A stretch of 64,000 nt of DNA from Deltaproteobacteria bacterium (GTDB lineage Bacteria > Desulfobacterota > Syntrophia > Syntrophales > Smithellaceae), in contig JAKLGV010000002.1 of NCBI GenBank assembly GCA_022710585.1, forward strand, positions 62,001 through 126,000, in the 5' to 3' direction. This document shows positions 52,359 to 61,780 of this stretch, one piece after another. The position numbers were made by a program, and so were the translations under genes. The notes under the pieces were generated by a model. It saw only the letters and a list, made by a program, of their open reading frames with translations. It was not told the DNA's origin and searched no databases. Positions within the stretch are counted from its first letter, which is position 1, and the number at the start of each line of letters is the position of its first letter.

Positions 52359-53270
52359 TTATTCGGCGAAAGCGTCGGTGTCGAGCCATTCTTTTTTGAG
52401 GATGGTCCAGAAGTCTTCGGCCAGGCCTTTGTTGATGTATTCATAGGGCAGCCAGCCGTAGCCGTTTTCGCCCCAGCCTGCGCCCCAGGAGTTTCTGATC
52501 AGGATTGCGCCTGTGGTTTCAGTTTTGCTGTGTTGATTTTTTATTTTGATTTTATCGTCATAGCCGATGGCGACGACGGCGTGTCCGCCTTCGATTTTCT
52601 CTTTTGCCGAGGGGAAGGGGATGCGCCCTGTTTTGTCCGCCTGCTCGATGGAGCTGTAAACGGTGAATCCGAACATGGCGGGGTGTCCTTTGGCCAGCCA
52701 GGTTTTGAGGTTGTCAAGCAGCTTTTCCGGTTTGGTATTCGGGGGATCGTGCCGGAAGTATTTAATGGTCTGAAAATTGGAGGCAAAGGCGTAGGTGAAG
52801 GCGTTGGGCTCTTTGTCAAAGTCCTTCTCGTCGTCGGTATAGGGCCAGTAGTCTTCCGGGGGGACGCCGAAGAGGACCATGGCACCAGTGGTCGTCCGCA
52901 GATAGGCGCCGGTGTCGCCTTTGGCTTTCATCAGGTTGCGGGTGACTTTGTAAAGGAAGAGGCGCGAGGCGTCGGTGTGCCGGCCGAAGGCTTTGCGTTC
53001 ATAGTACTCGATGATACCGACGCCGGCGTGCGCGGTGCAGGAACCGAGCCCGGCCTGGTCTTCAACGGGGGAGCACCAGGGACGCAGATCAACGGTGGCG
53101 GGAAGTTTTGCCGCGCGTCGCTGTGTTTCGGGGACGGTTCGACTGAGATTCCGGCCGCCGCCGCGCCCGTTTTTTGCCGGTTGCAATATGCTTCTGACTT
53201 CTTCGGTTTTTTCTGTGTAGTCCCTGAAATCCGGATAATCCGGAAGCCAGCCAAGCGAACGTTTGATCAT
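52359..53270 (-). CDS. Papain-like (C1A) cysteine protease
   Basis: 303 residues; AGGAGGAG upstream. The order of active-site residues is complete: Cys78 in EDQAGLGSCTAHA, His230 in GGHAVVAIGYD, Asn260 in IRNSWGAGWGENGYGWLPY. No signal peptide or pro-domain is evident. C1A homologues occur in bacteria without a defined role. Its position between two dehydrogenase genes gives no clear link to glycan synthesis. Confidence 0.85.
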   Translation of the reverse strand: MIKRSLGWLPDYPDFRDYTEKTEEVRSILQPAKNGRGGGRNLSRTVPETQRRAAKLPATVDLRPWCSPVEDQAGLGSCTAHAGVGIIEYYERKAFGRHTDASRLFLYKVTRNLMKAKGDTGAYLRTTTGAMVLFGVPPEDYWPYTDDEKDFDKEPNAFTYAFASNFQTIKYFRHDPPNTKPEKLLDNLKTWLAKGHPAMFGFTVYSSIEQADKTGRIPFPSAKEKIEGGHAVVAIGYDDKIKIKNQHSKTETTGAILIRNSWGAGWGENGYGWLPYEYINKGLAEDFWTILKKEWLDTDAFAE

Positions 53271-53289
53271 GGTTGTCTCCTCCTTTTTG

Positions 53290-53430
53290 TTTTTGCCTTG
53301 CGGCAGGGAATGGATAATAGGTTATGGGCGATGGGCTATAGGTTATCTTGAGCTGGAGCGGGCATTCTGCCGGCTCCGAAATGTTTCGAAATGTTGTGAT
53401 TCAGGCTGCAAGCCTGAACCAGCCAAAAAG
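53290..53430. repeat. Hairpin unit, heptamers and TTCAGGC palindrome
   Basis: TGCCTTGCGGCA hairpin (about 53296), short heptamer run, then CATTCTGCCGGCTCC and TTCAGGCTGCAAGCCTGAA elements. Confidence 0.6.
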
Positions 53431-53458
53431 TGTAAAGAGTCAGAAGTCAGGGGAAAAA

Positions 53459-53785
53459 TCATTTTTCAAGAATGCGGCGCTGCAGCAATGATTGCATGTC
53501 GCGGCGTCCGTCCACAATAAGGAGAATGTAAATCTTGTTGTTAATGATCTTGTAAATGATCCGGTATGGTTTGAAAAATATTTCGCGATAGTCACGAATA
53601 CCTAACGCTAACAATTCTCCGGGATAAACGCCGCGCTCCGGTTTTTCGGCAAGACTGCCAAATGTTTTTTCAATTTTCGTCAGTATGTTTTGTGCCTTGC
53701 CGGGACTATCGTGTCGGGCTATGTATTGATAGAGTTCTTCAATGTCCCGTACCGCGTCGGCTGTCAAAAAAACCTCAAAGGGCAT
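53459..53785 (-). CDS. parE: ParE/RelE-family toxin
   Basis: 108 residues: FEVFLTADAVRDIEELYQYIARHDS, KPERGVYPGELLALGIRDYREIFFKPYRIIYKI, VDGRRDMQSLLQRRIL. Typical ParE fold; ParE toxins inhibit gyrase. ATG overlaps the antitoxin stop (TGATG). Confidence 0.87.
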   Translation of the reverse strand: MPFEVFLTADAVRDIEELYQYIARHDSPGKAQNILTKIEKTFGSLAEKPERGVYPGELLALGIRDYREIFFKPYRIIYKIINNKIYILLIVDGRRDMQSLLQRRILEK

Positions 53786-54060
53786 CAGCGAGATTCCCGG
53801 GTCTCTCTTAATCGTTTAATAACAGCAGTGGCATGTTCAACTTTTCCTTCTTTGATTTGCTGATTACCAATTGCCAATATTTTTAAGAGCGCCATTGTTT
53901 CCAGCGTCTGTTCATAGCTTTCAATGTTCTGGATGACTACTTTTGCTTCACCGTTCTGAGTGATGACAAGCGGCTCGTGCCTGGCATTCATATTGCGTAC
54001 AATTTCTGCCGCATGCGCTTTCAGATAACTTATCGGTTTTATCTGACTGGATAATTTCAT
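53785..54060 (-). CDS. Phd/YefM-family antitoxin
   Basis: 91 residues: IKPISYLKAHAAEIVRNMNARHEPLVITQNGEAKVVIQNIESYEQT is the Phd N-terminal DNA-binding fold; the helical C-terminal part would wrap ParE. AGGAGA lies upstream of ATG. Promoter and palindrome precede it. Confidence 0.87.
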   Translation of the reverse strand: MKLSSQIKPISYLKAHAAEIVRNMNARHEPLVITQNGEAKVVIQNIESYEQTLETMALLKILAIGNQQIKEGKVEHATAVIKRLRETRESR

Positions 54061-54082
54061 GAATCATTCTCCTGGTAAGAAG

Positions 54083-54119
54083 TGGACTGATTATAGTCCA
54101 TAAATAGGTCGAATGTCAA
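54083..54119 (-). promoter_or_regulatory. phd-parE promoter with operator
   Basis: Consensus -35 TTGACA (54114-54119), 18-bp spacer, -10 TATAAT (54090-54095). A perfect inverted repeat TGGACT-N6-AGTCCA (54083-54100) covers the -10 box, as expected for autorepression. Confidence 0.75.
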
Positions 54120-54240
54120 GGTTTAAGGCTATAGGCGATGGGTCCGCCGTCATTCCTTTGAGCTGGAGCGGGCATTCTGCCGGCTCCGAAATGTTTCAGA
54201 AATGTTTAGATTCAGGCTGCAGGCCTGAGCCAGCATCAGC
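54120..54240. repeat. Dispersed-repeat block
   Basis: A short heptamer remnant, CATTCTGCCGGCTCC with AAATGTTTCAG, and a degenerate TTCAGGCTGCAGGCCTGAG palindrome (54209-54227). Confidence 0.55.
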
Positions 54241-54288
54241 AAATGTCAAGAGTAAAGATTTGACCCCATTGCCCCACCCATTGCCCCA

Positions 54289-55617
54289 TCAGGCTTTGAC
54301 CAGGTTTTTCATTTGTTTTTTGTAAACGCCGCGGCTGTCGATAATCAGCCTGGCGTGTCGGGCGACTAACTTGTAATCAACGGGCGTATGGTCGGTGATG
54401 ATAATGATGGCGTCCTTGTCGGCAATCGTCTTTTCCGTCAATTTCTGGCATTTCAAAACTAGAGCTTCCGGCCATTGTCGCGTGCGCTTCAGTTCGGCAA
54501 CGAACGGGTCATGATAAGACAGTTTCGCTCCCATCGCGCGAAGCTTGCTCATGATGGGGAATGCGGGCGTTTCCCGCGTATCATTAATATCTTTTTTATA
54601 GGCAAGACCGAGGATCATCAGTTTACTGCCCTTGATGGATTTGCCTTTTTCGTTGAGCGCCTGCTGAAGTTTGCCGATGATGTATCCGGGCATCAGGCGG
54701 TTGACTTCTCCGGCCAGTTCGATGAATTTTGTATCAATGCCGCATTCGCGCGCTTTCCAGGTCAGGTAGAACGGATCGAGCGGTATGCAATGCCCGCCCC
54801 AACCCGGTCCGGGGTTGAAGCGCATAAAGCCGAAAGGCTTGGTGGACGCGGCGTCGAGAACTTCCCAGATATCGATGTCCATTTTTTCGTAAATGATTTT
54901 GAGTTCGTTGACCATGGCGATGTTGACGGCGCGGAAAATATTTTCCGTCAGCTTGACGGCTTCGGCCGTGCGCGCGTTGCCCACGCGAACCGCCTGCTGA
55001 ATGGCTTTTTCGTACAGGGTCTGCGCCAGATCGCCGCTGTCTTTATTCACGCCGCCGACGACTTTGGGGATGGTGGTGGTATAAAAATTTTTGTTGCCGG
55101 GATCTTCGCGCTCGGGCGAAAAAGCCAGATAAAAATCACGGCCGCATTTCAGGCCGGTTTGCTCCAGCATATTCCTGACCAGTTCTTCCGTGGTGCCCGG
55201 ATAGGTTGTCGATTCCAGAACGATCAGTTGACCTGCGCGAAGGCAATTTCTGATTTGCCCCGTTGTCTTGACGATATAGGACATATCCGGGTCAAGCTGA
55301 GGCGTCAGAGGCGTCGGGACGCAGATGATAATGGCGTCGGGCTCGCCCAGTCTTGAAAAGTCTGTGGTGGCGGAAAGTTTTCCGGATTGGACAACCTGTT
55401 TTACGTTGCCGGCGTCGATATGCGATATGTAGCTGGTGCCGCTTTTGAGTGCTTTAATTTTGTTGGTATCCACATCAAAGCCTAAAACCTGAAAGTTTTT
55501 TTCAGCATAAGCCAGGGCAAGCGGCAGCCCGACATACCCCAATCCGATAACGCCAATCATTGCCTCGGCATTTTGAATTTTTTTCATGAGATTGTTTTTG
55601 TGATTTGAACTGGACAT
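54289..55617 (-). CDS. wbpA: UDP-N-acetylglucosamine 6-dehydrogenase (WbpA-like)
   Basis: 442 residues. MIGVIGLGYVGLPLALAYAEKNFQVLGFDVD, CVPTPLTPQLDPDMSYI, ESTTYPGTTEE, catalytic Cys in GPGWGGHCIPLDPFYLTWKA, and LGLAYKKDINDTRETPA. The DPFYLTWKA motif is typical of the WbpA/TviB group acting on UDP-GlcNAc. First enzyme of the pathway continued by WbpB, WbpE, WbpD and WbpI genes nearby. Confidence 0.88.
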   Translation of the reverse strand: MSSSNHKNNLMKKIQNAEAMIGVIGLGYVGLPLALAYAEKNFQVLGFDVDTNKIKALKSGTSYISHIDAGNVKQVVQSGKLSATTDFSRLGEPDAIIICVPTPLTPQLDPDMSYIVKTTGQIRNCLRAGQLIVLESTTYPGTTEELVRNMLEQTGLKCGRDFYLAFSPEREDPGNKNFYTTTIPKVVGGVNKDSGDLAQTLYEKAIQQAVRVGNARTAEAVKLTENIFRAVNIAMVNELKIIYEKMDIDIWEVLDAASTKPFGFMRFNPGPGWGGHCIPLDPFYLTWKARECGIDTKFIELAGEVNRLMPGYIIGKLQQALNEKGKSIKGSKLMILGLAYKKDINDTRETPAFPIMSKLRAMGAKLSYHDPFVAELKRTRQWPEALVLKCQKLTEKTIADKDAIIIITDHTPVDYKLVARHARLIIDSRGVYKKQMKNLVKA

Positions 55618-55634
55618 GTTTTCTCCTTGTTTAA

Positions 55635-55672
55635 ATGTAGTAATAGGCGATAGGTGATAGGTGATAGGCGTT
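55635..55672. repeat. Short heptamer tract
   Basis: GTAATAG/GCGATAG/GTGATAG units just upstream of wbpA. Confidence 0.65.
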
Positions 55673-55723
55673 ATAAAAAAATTACTTTTTACTCTTTACC
55701 CCTCTCTCCTTACTCTTTACTTT

Positions 55724-56446
55724 TTATGCTTCGATCTTCAGTTTTCGTTTTTCATCCTTGGCGCGTTTAGCGATGAGATTGATGCTTTTCAGGGAATGGG
55801 CATCGGTTCCGTAATGGGTGTAAATTTTATGATCTTTCAGATAGTTTGCCGTCCGCTGGACGTCCGGCCCGTATATGGCGTAAAAACTGCCGAGATTGCC
55901 CTGAAAAGCGCAACCGATGTTTTTCAGATAACTGATCAGCTCGATTTTTTTAGCTGTCGCCTCGGATATTTTTCTTTTGGCTCCGAAGCTGAAAAAAGAA
56001 GGTTTGTGCTTGTGATTGGCCGCAAAGAGCCTGCATCGCTCGGGATGGGCAATCATCGGAATAAAGCCGCCGCATTTGATCCGGAAACAGGCTTCCTTGA
56101 CGTAGCCGGCCGGCGCGTAATTGGGAATTTCGACCATGATGTATTTTGTTTTGCCCATCAGCATCGGGTGTTTGAGATAATGGCCGAGAAATTCGTCCAG
56201 ATAGTATTCCCGTCCGGGAAGAATGTCGACATCGATTCTTTCATCGCTTAATCTCTTGCGCAGCTCGGAGAGTGCGGAAAGGACAGCTTTGTTATCGACA
56301 TCATAGTGTCCTTTCAACAAATGAGGCGTGCAGTAAATTGTCCGGAATCCGGCCTGATGAAGCGCTGCCGCCATTTCCAGGGATTCGTCCATGGCGGCCG
56401 GTCCGTCGTCAATCCCGGGCAGAAGATGGCAATGATAATCGATCAT
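55724..56446 (-). CDS. PHP-family tyrosine phosphatase (CpsB/YwqE-like)
   Basis: 240 residues: MIDYHCHLLPGIDDGPAAMDESLEMA (metal-binding His and Asp), TPHLLKGHY, PGREYYLDE, PMIAHPERC, HYGTDAHS. CpsB-type enzymes dephosphorylate the tyrosine kinase that controls capsule chain length. The Wzc-like kinase with a tyrosine-rich tail encoded 1 kb upstream is the natural partner. Confidence 0.87.
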   Translation of the reverse strand: MIDYHCHLLPGIDDGPAAMDESLEMAAALHQAGFRTIYCTPHLLKGHYDVDNKAVLSALSELRKRLSDERIDVDILPGREYYLDEFLGHYLKHPMLMGKTKYIMVEIPNYAPAGYVKEACFRIKCGGFIPMIAHPERCRLFAANHKHKPSFFSFGAKRKISEATAKKIELISYLKNIGCAFQGNLGSFYAIYGPDVQRTANYLKDHKIYTHYGTDAHSLKSINLIAKRAKDEKRKLKIEA

Positions 56447-56587
56447 GATTTTTTAAAATGAAAAGTGGAAAGCAAAAACGGTTCAAAGGGCTGAAAATGA
56501 ACGTTTTGCTTTCCACTTTCAAACGATGCTTCTCAAAAGACTACGCAAACTTTATTCGTAATAAATGAAAAATTTCTTTTAAACGTT

Positions 56588-56741
56588 TCAAAACCTTTGA
56601 ATAATGATCAAATTGTCATTTCGACCATCCCTATTGTCATTTCGACCGAAGGGAGAAATCTTATAACATAATAATATAAAAGAAAGATTTCTCGTCGTTT
56701 TCGCTTCTCGAAATGACACAATAGGCATTATGCAAAGCTTT
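56588..56741. repeat. Palindromic dispersed element, copy 3 (inverted, with internal duplication)
   Basis: Opposite orientation to copies 1 and 2. ATTGTCATTTCGACC is present twice (about 56611 and 56634), so this copy is longer. Ends TTATGCAAAGCTTTC. Occupies most of the spacer 56447-56758. Confidence 0.8.
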
Positions 56742-56758
56742 CGTTTCGCAATAATGAT

Positions 56759-57337
56759 TTATTTATTACCGCCGAAGTTGAAGTAATATGTGAAACCCAC
56801 CGTGGCCATTAAATCATTATGAATGCTGTGCGGGTTGTCGCCGTATTCATCGTCGTCACCGATAGGGAGGACGTGACGGACATCAGCTCTCACGGCTACA
56901 TTTTCCCTTGCAAAAAATTTGATGCCCGCGCCGTAATCGACGGTGACTTTGCTGGGAACGAGATCATTATCATCCGAGGTGTAATGGATGGCGCCAATGC
57001 CGACGGCCAGATAAGGCACGAAACGGCTGTCGGGCATCAAATTGAAAATGCCTTCGATGCCGGCTACATATACGCTGTTTGTGTCGCCATCTCTGTACTC
57101 TTCTTCGAATTCGGAGGGAACCAAATTAACGAAGATTTCTGTCGCAATATAATCCGTAAAATTGTAGCCGCCGCGTACGCCCCAGGTGATATTATTTTTA
57201 TAATCCTGGTTTCCTTCAAAGAAATATCCGCCCAAAGACGCACCGATGGAAAAGTCCCCGGCTTTGGTTGCCGCCTGCGCTGTTGAGAAAGTTACCATTA
57301 CCATCATCAATACAACTAAGATACCCAGCTTCTTCAT
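56759..57337 (-). CDS. Small outer-membrane beta-barrel protein
   Basis: 192 residues; AGGAGTT upstream. Signal peptide cleaved after TFSTAQA; alternating strands (GDFSIGASLGGYFFEG, WGVRGGYNFTDYIATEIFVNL, RFVPYLAVGIGAIHY, VTVDYGAGIKFFARENVAVRADVRHVL) and a terminal aromatic strand VGFTYYFNF. Fits the OMP_b-brl group of eight-stranded barrels. It lies between the phosphatase and kinase genes; a role in export is possible but not shown. Confidence 0.82.
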   Translation of the reverse strand: MKKLGILVVLMMVMVTFSTAQAATKAGDFSIGASLGGYFFEGNQDYKNNITWGVRGGYNFTDYIATEIFVNLVPSEFEEEYRDGDTNSVYVAGIEGIFNLMPDSRFVPYLAVGIGAIHYTSDDNDLVPSKVTVDYGAGIKFFARENVAVRADVRHVLPIGDDDEYGDNPHSIHNDLMATVGFTYYFNFGGNK

Positions 57338-57417
57338 ATTTCAACTCCTTTCTTGAAAATAAATTTTTTGGCAGCCTCTGCCATGTGTGAATTAAAGTCA
57401 ATATACCACTGCATCTT

Positions 57418-59934
57418 TTATTGCGGTATATATTTCTTTAAATTTCTCAGAATTTTTTCGGGGACGTAGTTTTCCCAGCGCTTGCCTTTCCTGACGTGCT
57501 TCGGTTCTTCGTCGGAATAATATCCATAGCCGTACCCGTATCCATAACCGTAACCGCTTCGGTAGCCGTAGGCTTTGCCGTAATAGCTGCGACCGTAGTA
57601 ACTGTATTGTTCTCCCTTGCCGGTCTTGTCGTTCATGACGATGCCGGCAATCGGCGCATTCAATCGGCCCAGGATCTCGCGCATGTGCTGCGCTGCTTTA
57701 ATGGGCACGCGGCCGGCTTCCATCACCAGGACAACAACATCGGAAACCATGGTCAGCACCGGCGCGTCGGTGACGGCCAGAACGGGAGGCGCGTCAATGA
57801 CGATGTAATCGTATTTATCGCGCTGACTGAGCAGCAGTTGACGCATTTCCTCCGATCCCAGCAGCTCGGAGGGATTCGGCGGCGTCGTTCCCGCGCACAG
57901 CAGATCAAGCCCCGGCATGGCCGTTTTGTTGATCGCGTCTTCGAGCGTGACGTCCCGGGTCAGCACTTCGCTCAGTCCCGGAGTTTTGGTGCAGCCGAAT
58001 TTTTCGTGCAGTGAGGAACGGCGCAAATCGCAGTCAACAATCAGAACTTTTGCGCCGGTCTGAGCCATCACAATGGCTGTGTTGGAAGAGACGGTGCTTT
58101 TTCCTTCTTTGGGGAAAGAGCTGGTAAAGAGCATGGTTTTCTTGTCTTTGTTGATGGCGGAAAAATGAAGACCGGTGCGCAGGGCGCGAAATGCCTCGGA
58201 AGCCAGCGATTTCGGCTCTTCATGTGTAATGAGATAATTTTTCTTCGGCACGACTTCGTCTAAAACCGCATCACGTCCGGCAATCTGGGGAAGCGATTTT
58301 AAATGGGGCAACGCGTCGCGTTGCGTTTCGTGTCTGACAAAAGGGGGAATGGTGGCAAGCAGGCATATGCCTGTGGCGCGTTTGGCCTGATCAGGATCTT
58401 TAATGGTGTCGTCAAGATATTCCTGGAAGAAGGCCAGGCCGATGCCCAGCGCCAGGCCGCCAATCAGACCCAGCAGCAGATTTTGCGGAATGTTGGGCTT
58501 GATCGGCCATTCGGGAAGATTGGCCGGATCAACGATATCCAGGTTGCTGATGGTGGATTCCTTGGCGATGCGGGCTTCTTCATGTTTTTGCAAAAGAAAG
58601 GTGTACATGTCGGAATTCACCTTGGAGACACGGGTGAGGGATGCCAGGTCCTGCTCAGCCGCCGGAAGTTTTTTGATTTTGCTGTCATAGGCGCTCAACT
58701 GACCGGAGATAGCCTGCTCCTGTCTGACCAGGTTATTGCGGCTGGTTTCCATAATGGCGAGGATCTTTTTCTGTACGGCATCAATCTGCGTCTGAACCGC
58801 TCTCACAGCATAGTGATTGGGTGTGTACTTGGCCAGGAGTTCACTTTTCTGGACCTGCAGTTCGGAAAGTTTTGTCGACAGAGCCGACATGGCCATGCCC
58901 GTGGAATCATTTCCCATATTTCCCGGTGAATAGACATCCCCTTTTCTCATTGCGTTTTTCATGGAGTTGGCCGCAAAATCCAACTGCTGTCTCTGAATCG
59001 CGACGGCGGCCCGTTCTCTTTCCATTTCCGAAATCTTGGAGATGATCGTGTTCGCTTCTCCATCGAGCTGCATGATGCCCGTTTGGCTTTTATAGTTTTG
59101 GAGTTTGTTTTCCGAGGTGTTCAGTTCCCCGCTCAGTTCTTTTAGCTGATTTTCAATGAAAGAAACTGTTCTTGCCGATTCCGCCGCTTTTACGTCCACG
59201 GAACGATTGATATAAGCGTTAACCAGTTCGTTGACGACATTCCTGGCCAGAGCGGGATCGGTCGAAGTGTAAGATGCCCGGATGATGCCCGTCATTCTTC
59301 CCACCTCGTTGGCTTTTATCTGCCTGCGCAGTCCTTCCGCTGTGGCATTTAAGGAAGCAAGCCTCAAACGGAAACTGTCTCCTTTGTCACCTTTGACATT
59401 GTTCAGGAGTAATGAGAAGTCTTTTACCTTGAGAATATTACCGGATTTACCGTTGCCGATAAGATTCCCATCGCTATCCCGCACGGCAAAAGCATCAGCT
59501 CCGGTTAAGGTGATTTTATAGTCAGGCTTTTTTGCCTTGGTAGTAAATTCCATGATATCAAACTTGAGTCCATCTGACTTCTTAGAAATAAGCCAGTTGA
59601 GGTGCAGGCGTTCGACAACCTGTTCCGCGTTGGTGCGTGATTTGAGCAGCTCGATTTCCGCGCTGACGGGGTTGGAATCTTTAAGTCCGAGATCTCCCAG
59701 AACCATGCCTTTGGATTTATTATCTTTCACGTGAATTGTGGCGGATGCCTCGTAAACCGGCTTCATTAAAAAAGTGTAAACAGCGACTATCAGGAAGACG
59801 GCGAAAAGGCAAAAGACAACGATCTTCCAACGTCGCATGATCACGCCGACATAGTCGAAAAGATTTATTTCCTGCTCTGCCTGTTCCACCGGTCTGGACG
59901 GCGCCGGCAACTGGGGGGTGTTCATGGGGCTCAT
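57418..59934 (-). CDS. wzc: Polysaccharide co-polymerase/tyrosine autokinase (Wzc-like)
   Basis: 838 residues; AGAGGAAG precedes the ATG. An N-terminal Wzz domain with TM1 at about 36-56, long coiled-coil periplasmic region, TM2 after the Pro-rich LPEWPIKPNIPQN, then a BY-kinase: Walker A SFPKEGKSTVSSN (about residue 605), Walker A' VLIVDCDLRR, Walker B YDYIVIDAPP. The tail is rich in Tyr/Gly (about 775-812) and is the autophosphorylation cluster. Controls chain length with Wza and the PHP phosphatase. Confidence 0.92.
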   Translation of the reverse strand: MSPMNTPQLPAPSRPVEQAEQEINLFDYVGVIMRRWKIVVFCLFAVFLIVAVYTFLMKPVYEASATIHVKDNKSKGMVLGDLGLKDSNPVSAEIELLKSRTNAEQVVERLHLNWLISKKSDGLKFDIMEFTTKAKKPDYKITLTGADAFAVRDSDGNLIGNGKSGNILKVKDFSLLLNNVKGDKGDSFRLRLASLNATAEGLRRQIKANEVGRMTGIIRASYTSTDPALARNVVNELVNAYINRSVDVKAAESARTVSFIENQLKELSGELNTSENKLQNYKSQTGIMQLDGEANTIISKISEMERERAAVAIQRQQLDFAANSMKNAMRKGDVYSPGNMGNDSTGMAMSALSTKLSELQVQKSELLAKYTPNHYAVRAVQTQIDAVQKKILAIMETSRNNLVRQEQAISGQLSAYDSKIKKLPAAEQDLASLTRVSKVNSDMYTFLLQKHEEARIAKESTISNLDIVDPANLPEWPIKPNIPQNLLLGLIGGLALGIGLAFFQEYLDDTIKDPDQAKRATGICLLATIPPFVRHETQRDALPHLKSLPQIAGRDAVLDEVVPKKNYLITHEEPKSLASEAFRALRTGLHFSAINKDKKTMLFTSSFPKEGKSTVSSNTAIVMAQTGAKVLIVDCDLRRSSLHEKFGCTKTPGLSEVLTRDVTLEDAINKTAMPGLDLLCAGTTPPNPSELLGSEEMRQLLLSQRDKYDYIVIDAPPVLAVTDAPVLTMVSDVVVLVMEAGRVPIKAAQHMREILGRLNAPIAGIVMNDKTGKGEQYSYYGRSYYGKAYGYRSGYGYGYGYGYGYYSDEEPKHVRKGKRWENYVPEKILRNLKKYIPQ

Positions 59935-59981
59935 GTGACTTCCTCTAAATGGTACTGGTTGTTTGTTCTTTTGCTACTCAT

Positions 59982-61088
59982 TTAGTCAAACAGATACTTC
60001 AACTGGACAAAGGGCGTCAATATCGCGCCAAAGGCCTGCAACGTCGGCAGGATCTCACTGATGGCCTCGTTCCAACTGGTCATGCCGCTTTTGGGGATGT
60101 AGATGACATCGCCTTCACAAAGCTGCAATGGCATGGCATCCCCTTCCAATATGGCATCCACGTTAACCACCATTAACTGGCCCTTGGTGGGGGAAATGGA
60201 ACGAATCAGATGTACGTTCTGGGAATGGTAGCCGATTTCCTGAAGTCCGGCAGCGGCAATGGCCTGCAGAATGTTCATCCCCTGGGCAGACAATGGAATA
60301 ATCATGCCGGTTTTGCCCGCGCCGAAGACAAAGACGCGCTGGTCTTTGTTATCGGGCATGAAGATGGTGTCGCCGGGCTTCAACCAGATGTTCTGGCTCT
60401 GGTCGGCTCTCATTAAAAGCTCGTAGACATCCACGGGCAGAATTCTGTTTTCTCTGATGATTCTGGCCGAGCGCGGACTGGCGGACGCGCTGTCGTAGCC
60501 GCCCCCGCGGGCAATGCCCTGAAGGACGTTAAATGGACGATCCATGTATACTACGCCGGGGGTTTTAAATTGTCCCAACAGGTACAGGGGAGAGCTGCCG
60601 TATTCAATGATTTCAACTACGACAGAGGGGTCCCGCATGTAATGTTTCAGCAGGTCCTGCATGTGGCTTCTGACCTGTGGCAACGTCATGCCGCCTACCT
60701 TGACCAGTCCCAGCATCGGAACCTGAATGTTACCCTTGCCGTCCACACGGCTGCCGCGGAGCTGCCCGTTTTGGGTGGTGTTAGAGGAAGAATACTCGGG
60801 GGCGTTGGTTACGGTGATGAGCAGACTGTCATTGGGGCCGACAATATAATCAGCGGTCGGAACCGTATCTTTCATCCCTGAAATAGTCACATTTTCCACT
60901 TCGGTGACGGGGCTTCCCGGTGCACCGGGTTTTAATAGAGAGGAGGATGCTTGCGTGTCCTGGATATTTTTAACTTCTCCGGGCGAAATAACCGCGTGTC
61001 GGGCGCAGCCGGTAAAAAGTCCCATCATGAATACAATCAACAGTAAGCTCCCTAAACGGGATTGGAAACGTATCGTATTGTTTTGCAT
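59982..61088 (-). CDS. wza: Outer-membrane polysaccharide export lipoprotein (Wza-like)
   Basis: 368 residues; AGGAGG before the ATG. Lipobox LFTGC places the lipidated Cys near residue 28. PES domain: TADYIVGPNDSLLITVTNAPEYS, VDGKGNIQVPMLGLVKVGGMTLPQVRSHMQDLL; SLBB-type repeats: YLLGQFKTPGVVYMDRPFNVLQGIARGGG and VFVFGAGKTGMIIPLSAQGMNILQAIAAAGL. Forms the outer-membrane channel for the polymer. Ends 47 nt before wzc. Confidence 0.9.
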   Translation of the reverse strand: MQNNTIRFQSRLGSLLLIVFMMGLFTGCARHAVISPGEVKNIQDTQASSSLLKPGAPGSPVTEVENVTISGMKDTVPTADYIVGPNDSLLITVTNAPEYSSSNTTQNGQLRGSRVDGKGNIQVPMLGLVKVGGMTLPQVRSHMQDLLKHYMRDPSVVVEIIEYGSSPLYLLGQFKTPGVVYMDRPFNVLQGIARGGGYDSASASPRSARIIRENRILPVDVYELLMRADQSQNIWLKPGDTIFMPDNKDQRVFVFGAGKTGMIIPLSAQGMNILQAIAAAGLQEIGYHSQNVHLIRSISPTKGQLMVVNVDAILEGDAMPLQLCEGDVIYIPKSGMTSWNEAISEILPTLQAFGAILTPFVQLKYLFD

Positions 61089-61286
61089 AAGCCTCCTAAT
61101 AAAATATTTTCATTCAATATTAAGATTTCTTGAGTGTTACATTATCTTGAATTGAGCTGATTAAGCTATATCAATTTTTTTTAAAAATCAAACTTTTAAA
61201 TCTATTTTTTGCTTTCAAATCATCATTTTAATATGAAACCTTTGCATAATGATCAAACTGTCCATTTCGACTTCACTTCTTGTTAT

Positions 61287-61418
61287 GAAAGCTTTGCATA
61301 ATGATCAAATTGTTATTTCGACCGAAGGGAGAAATCTTATAAAATAATAATATAAAAGAAAGATTTCTCGTCGCTTTGCTCCTCGAAATGACGTGATGTT
61401 GAGTTGTGCAAAGCTTTC
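61287..61418. repeat. Palindromic dispersed element, copy 4, beside a partial copy
   Basis: Starts GAAAGCTTTGCATAATG and ends TGTGCAAAGCTTTC, inverted relative to copies 1 and 2. A fragment of another copy (61233-61280) sits directly in front. The rest of the 61089-61736 spacer shows no gene, only AT-rich sequence and a G-run near 61640. Confidence 0.8.
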
Positions 61419-61736
61419 AATATTGTTGATACAGCTCCGCCCTCTGGATTACATAAAGAACCGTTTACTTCAAAAATAATTTAAAATTTAGGAAAGTTAC
61501 AAATAAATATGTCATTTGTCAATCAGTAAGTTTTCGGTAAATAATGTTAATTTTAATACTTTTATCAACAATTTAACCGGTTATCATGACAGCGGTGTGA
61601 CCTATATATAAAGGTGAATTAATTGTCAATCCCTCTGGAGAGGGGGGGGGTGGTTCATGAACATAAATTCGTATTGTGGATAATTGAAGGGGTTATATCA
61701 ATGAAATGTAAATCTTTTTGAATTATTCTGGTCTGA

Positions 61737-61770
61737 ACAAAAAAGAGATTCATGATTAACATGAATCTCT
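61737..61770 (-). terminator. Rho-independent terminator of tRNA-Glu
   Basis: Perfect 11-bp stem (AGAGATTCATG with CATGAATCTCT) and 5-nt loop, followed on the minus strand by a run of six T. It lies 10 nt after the tRNA 3' end. Confidence 0.85.
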
Positions 61771-61780
61771 GAATTGATAT

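Noticed and set aside
54475..55356. 293-codon plus-strand ORF
   Set aside because: Antisense shadow of the wbpA-like gene with no recognisable domain.
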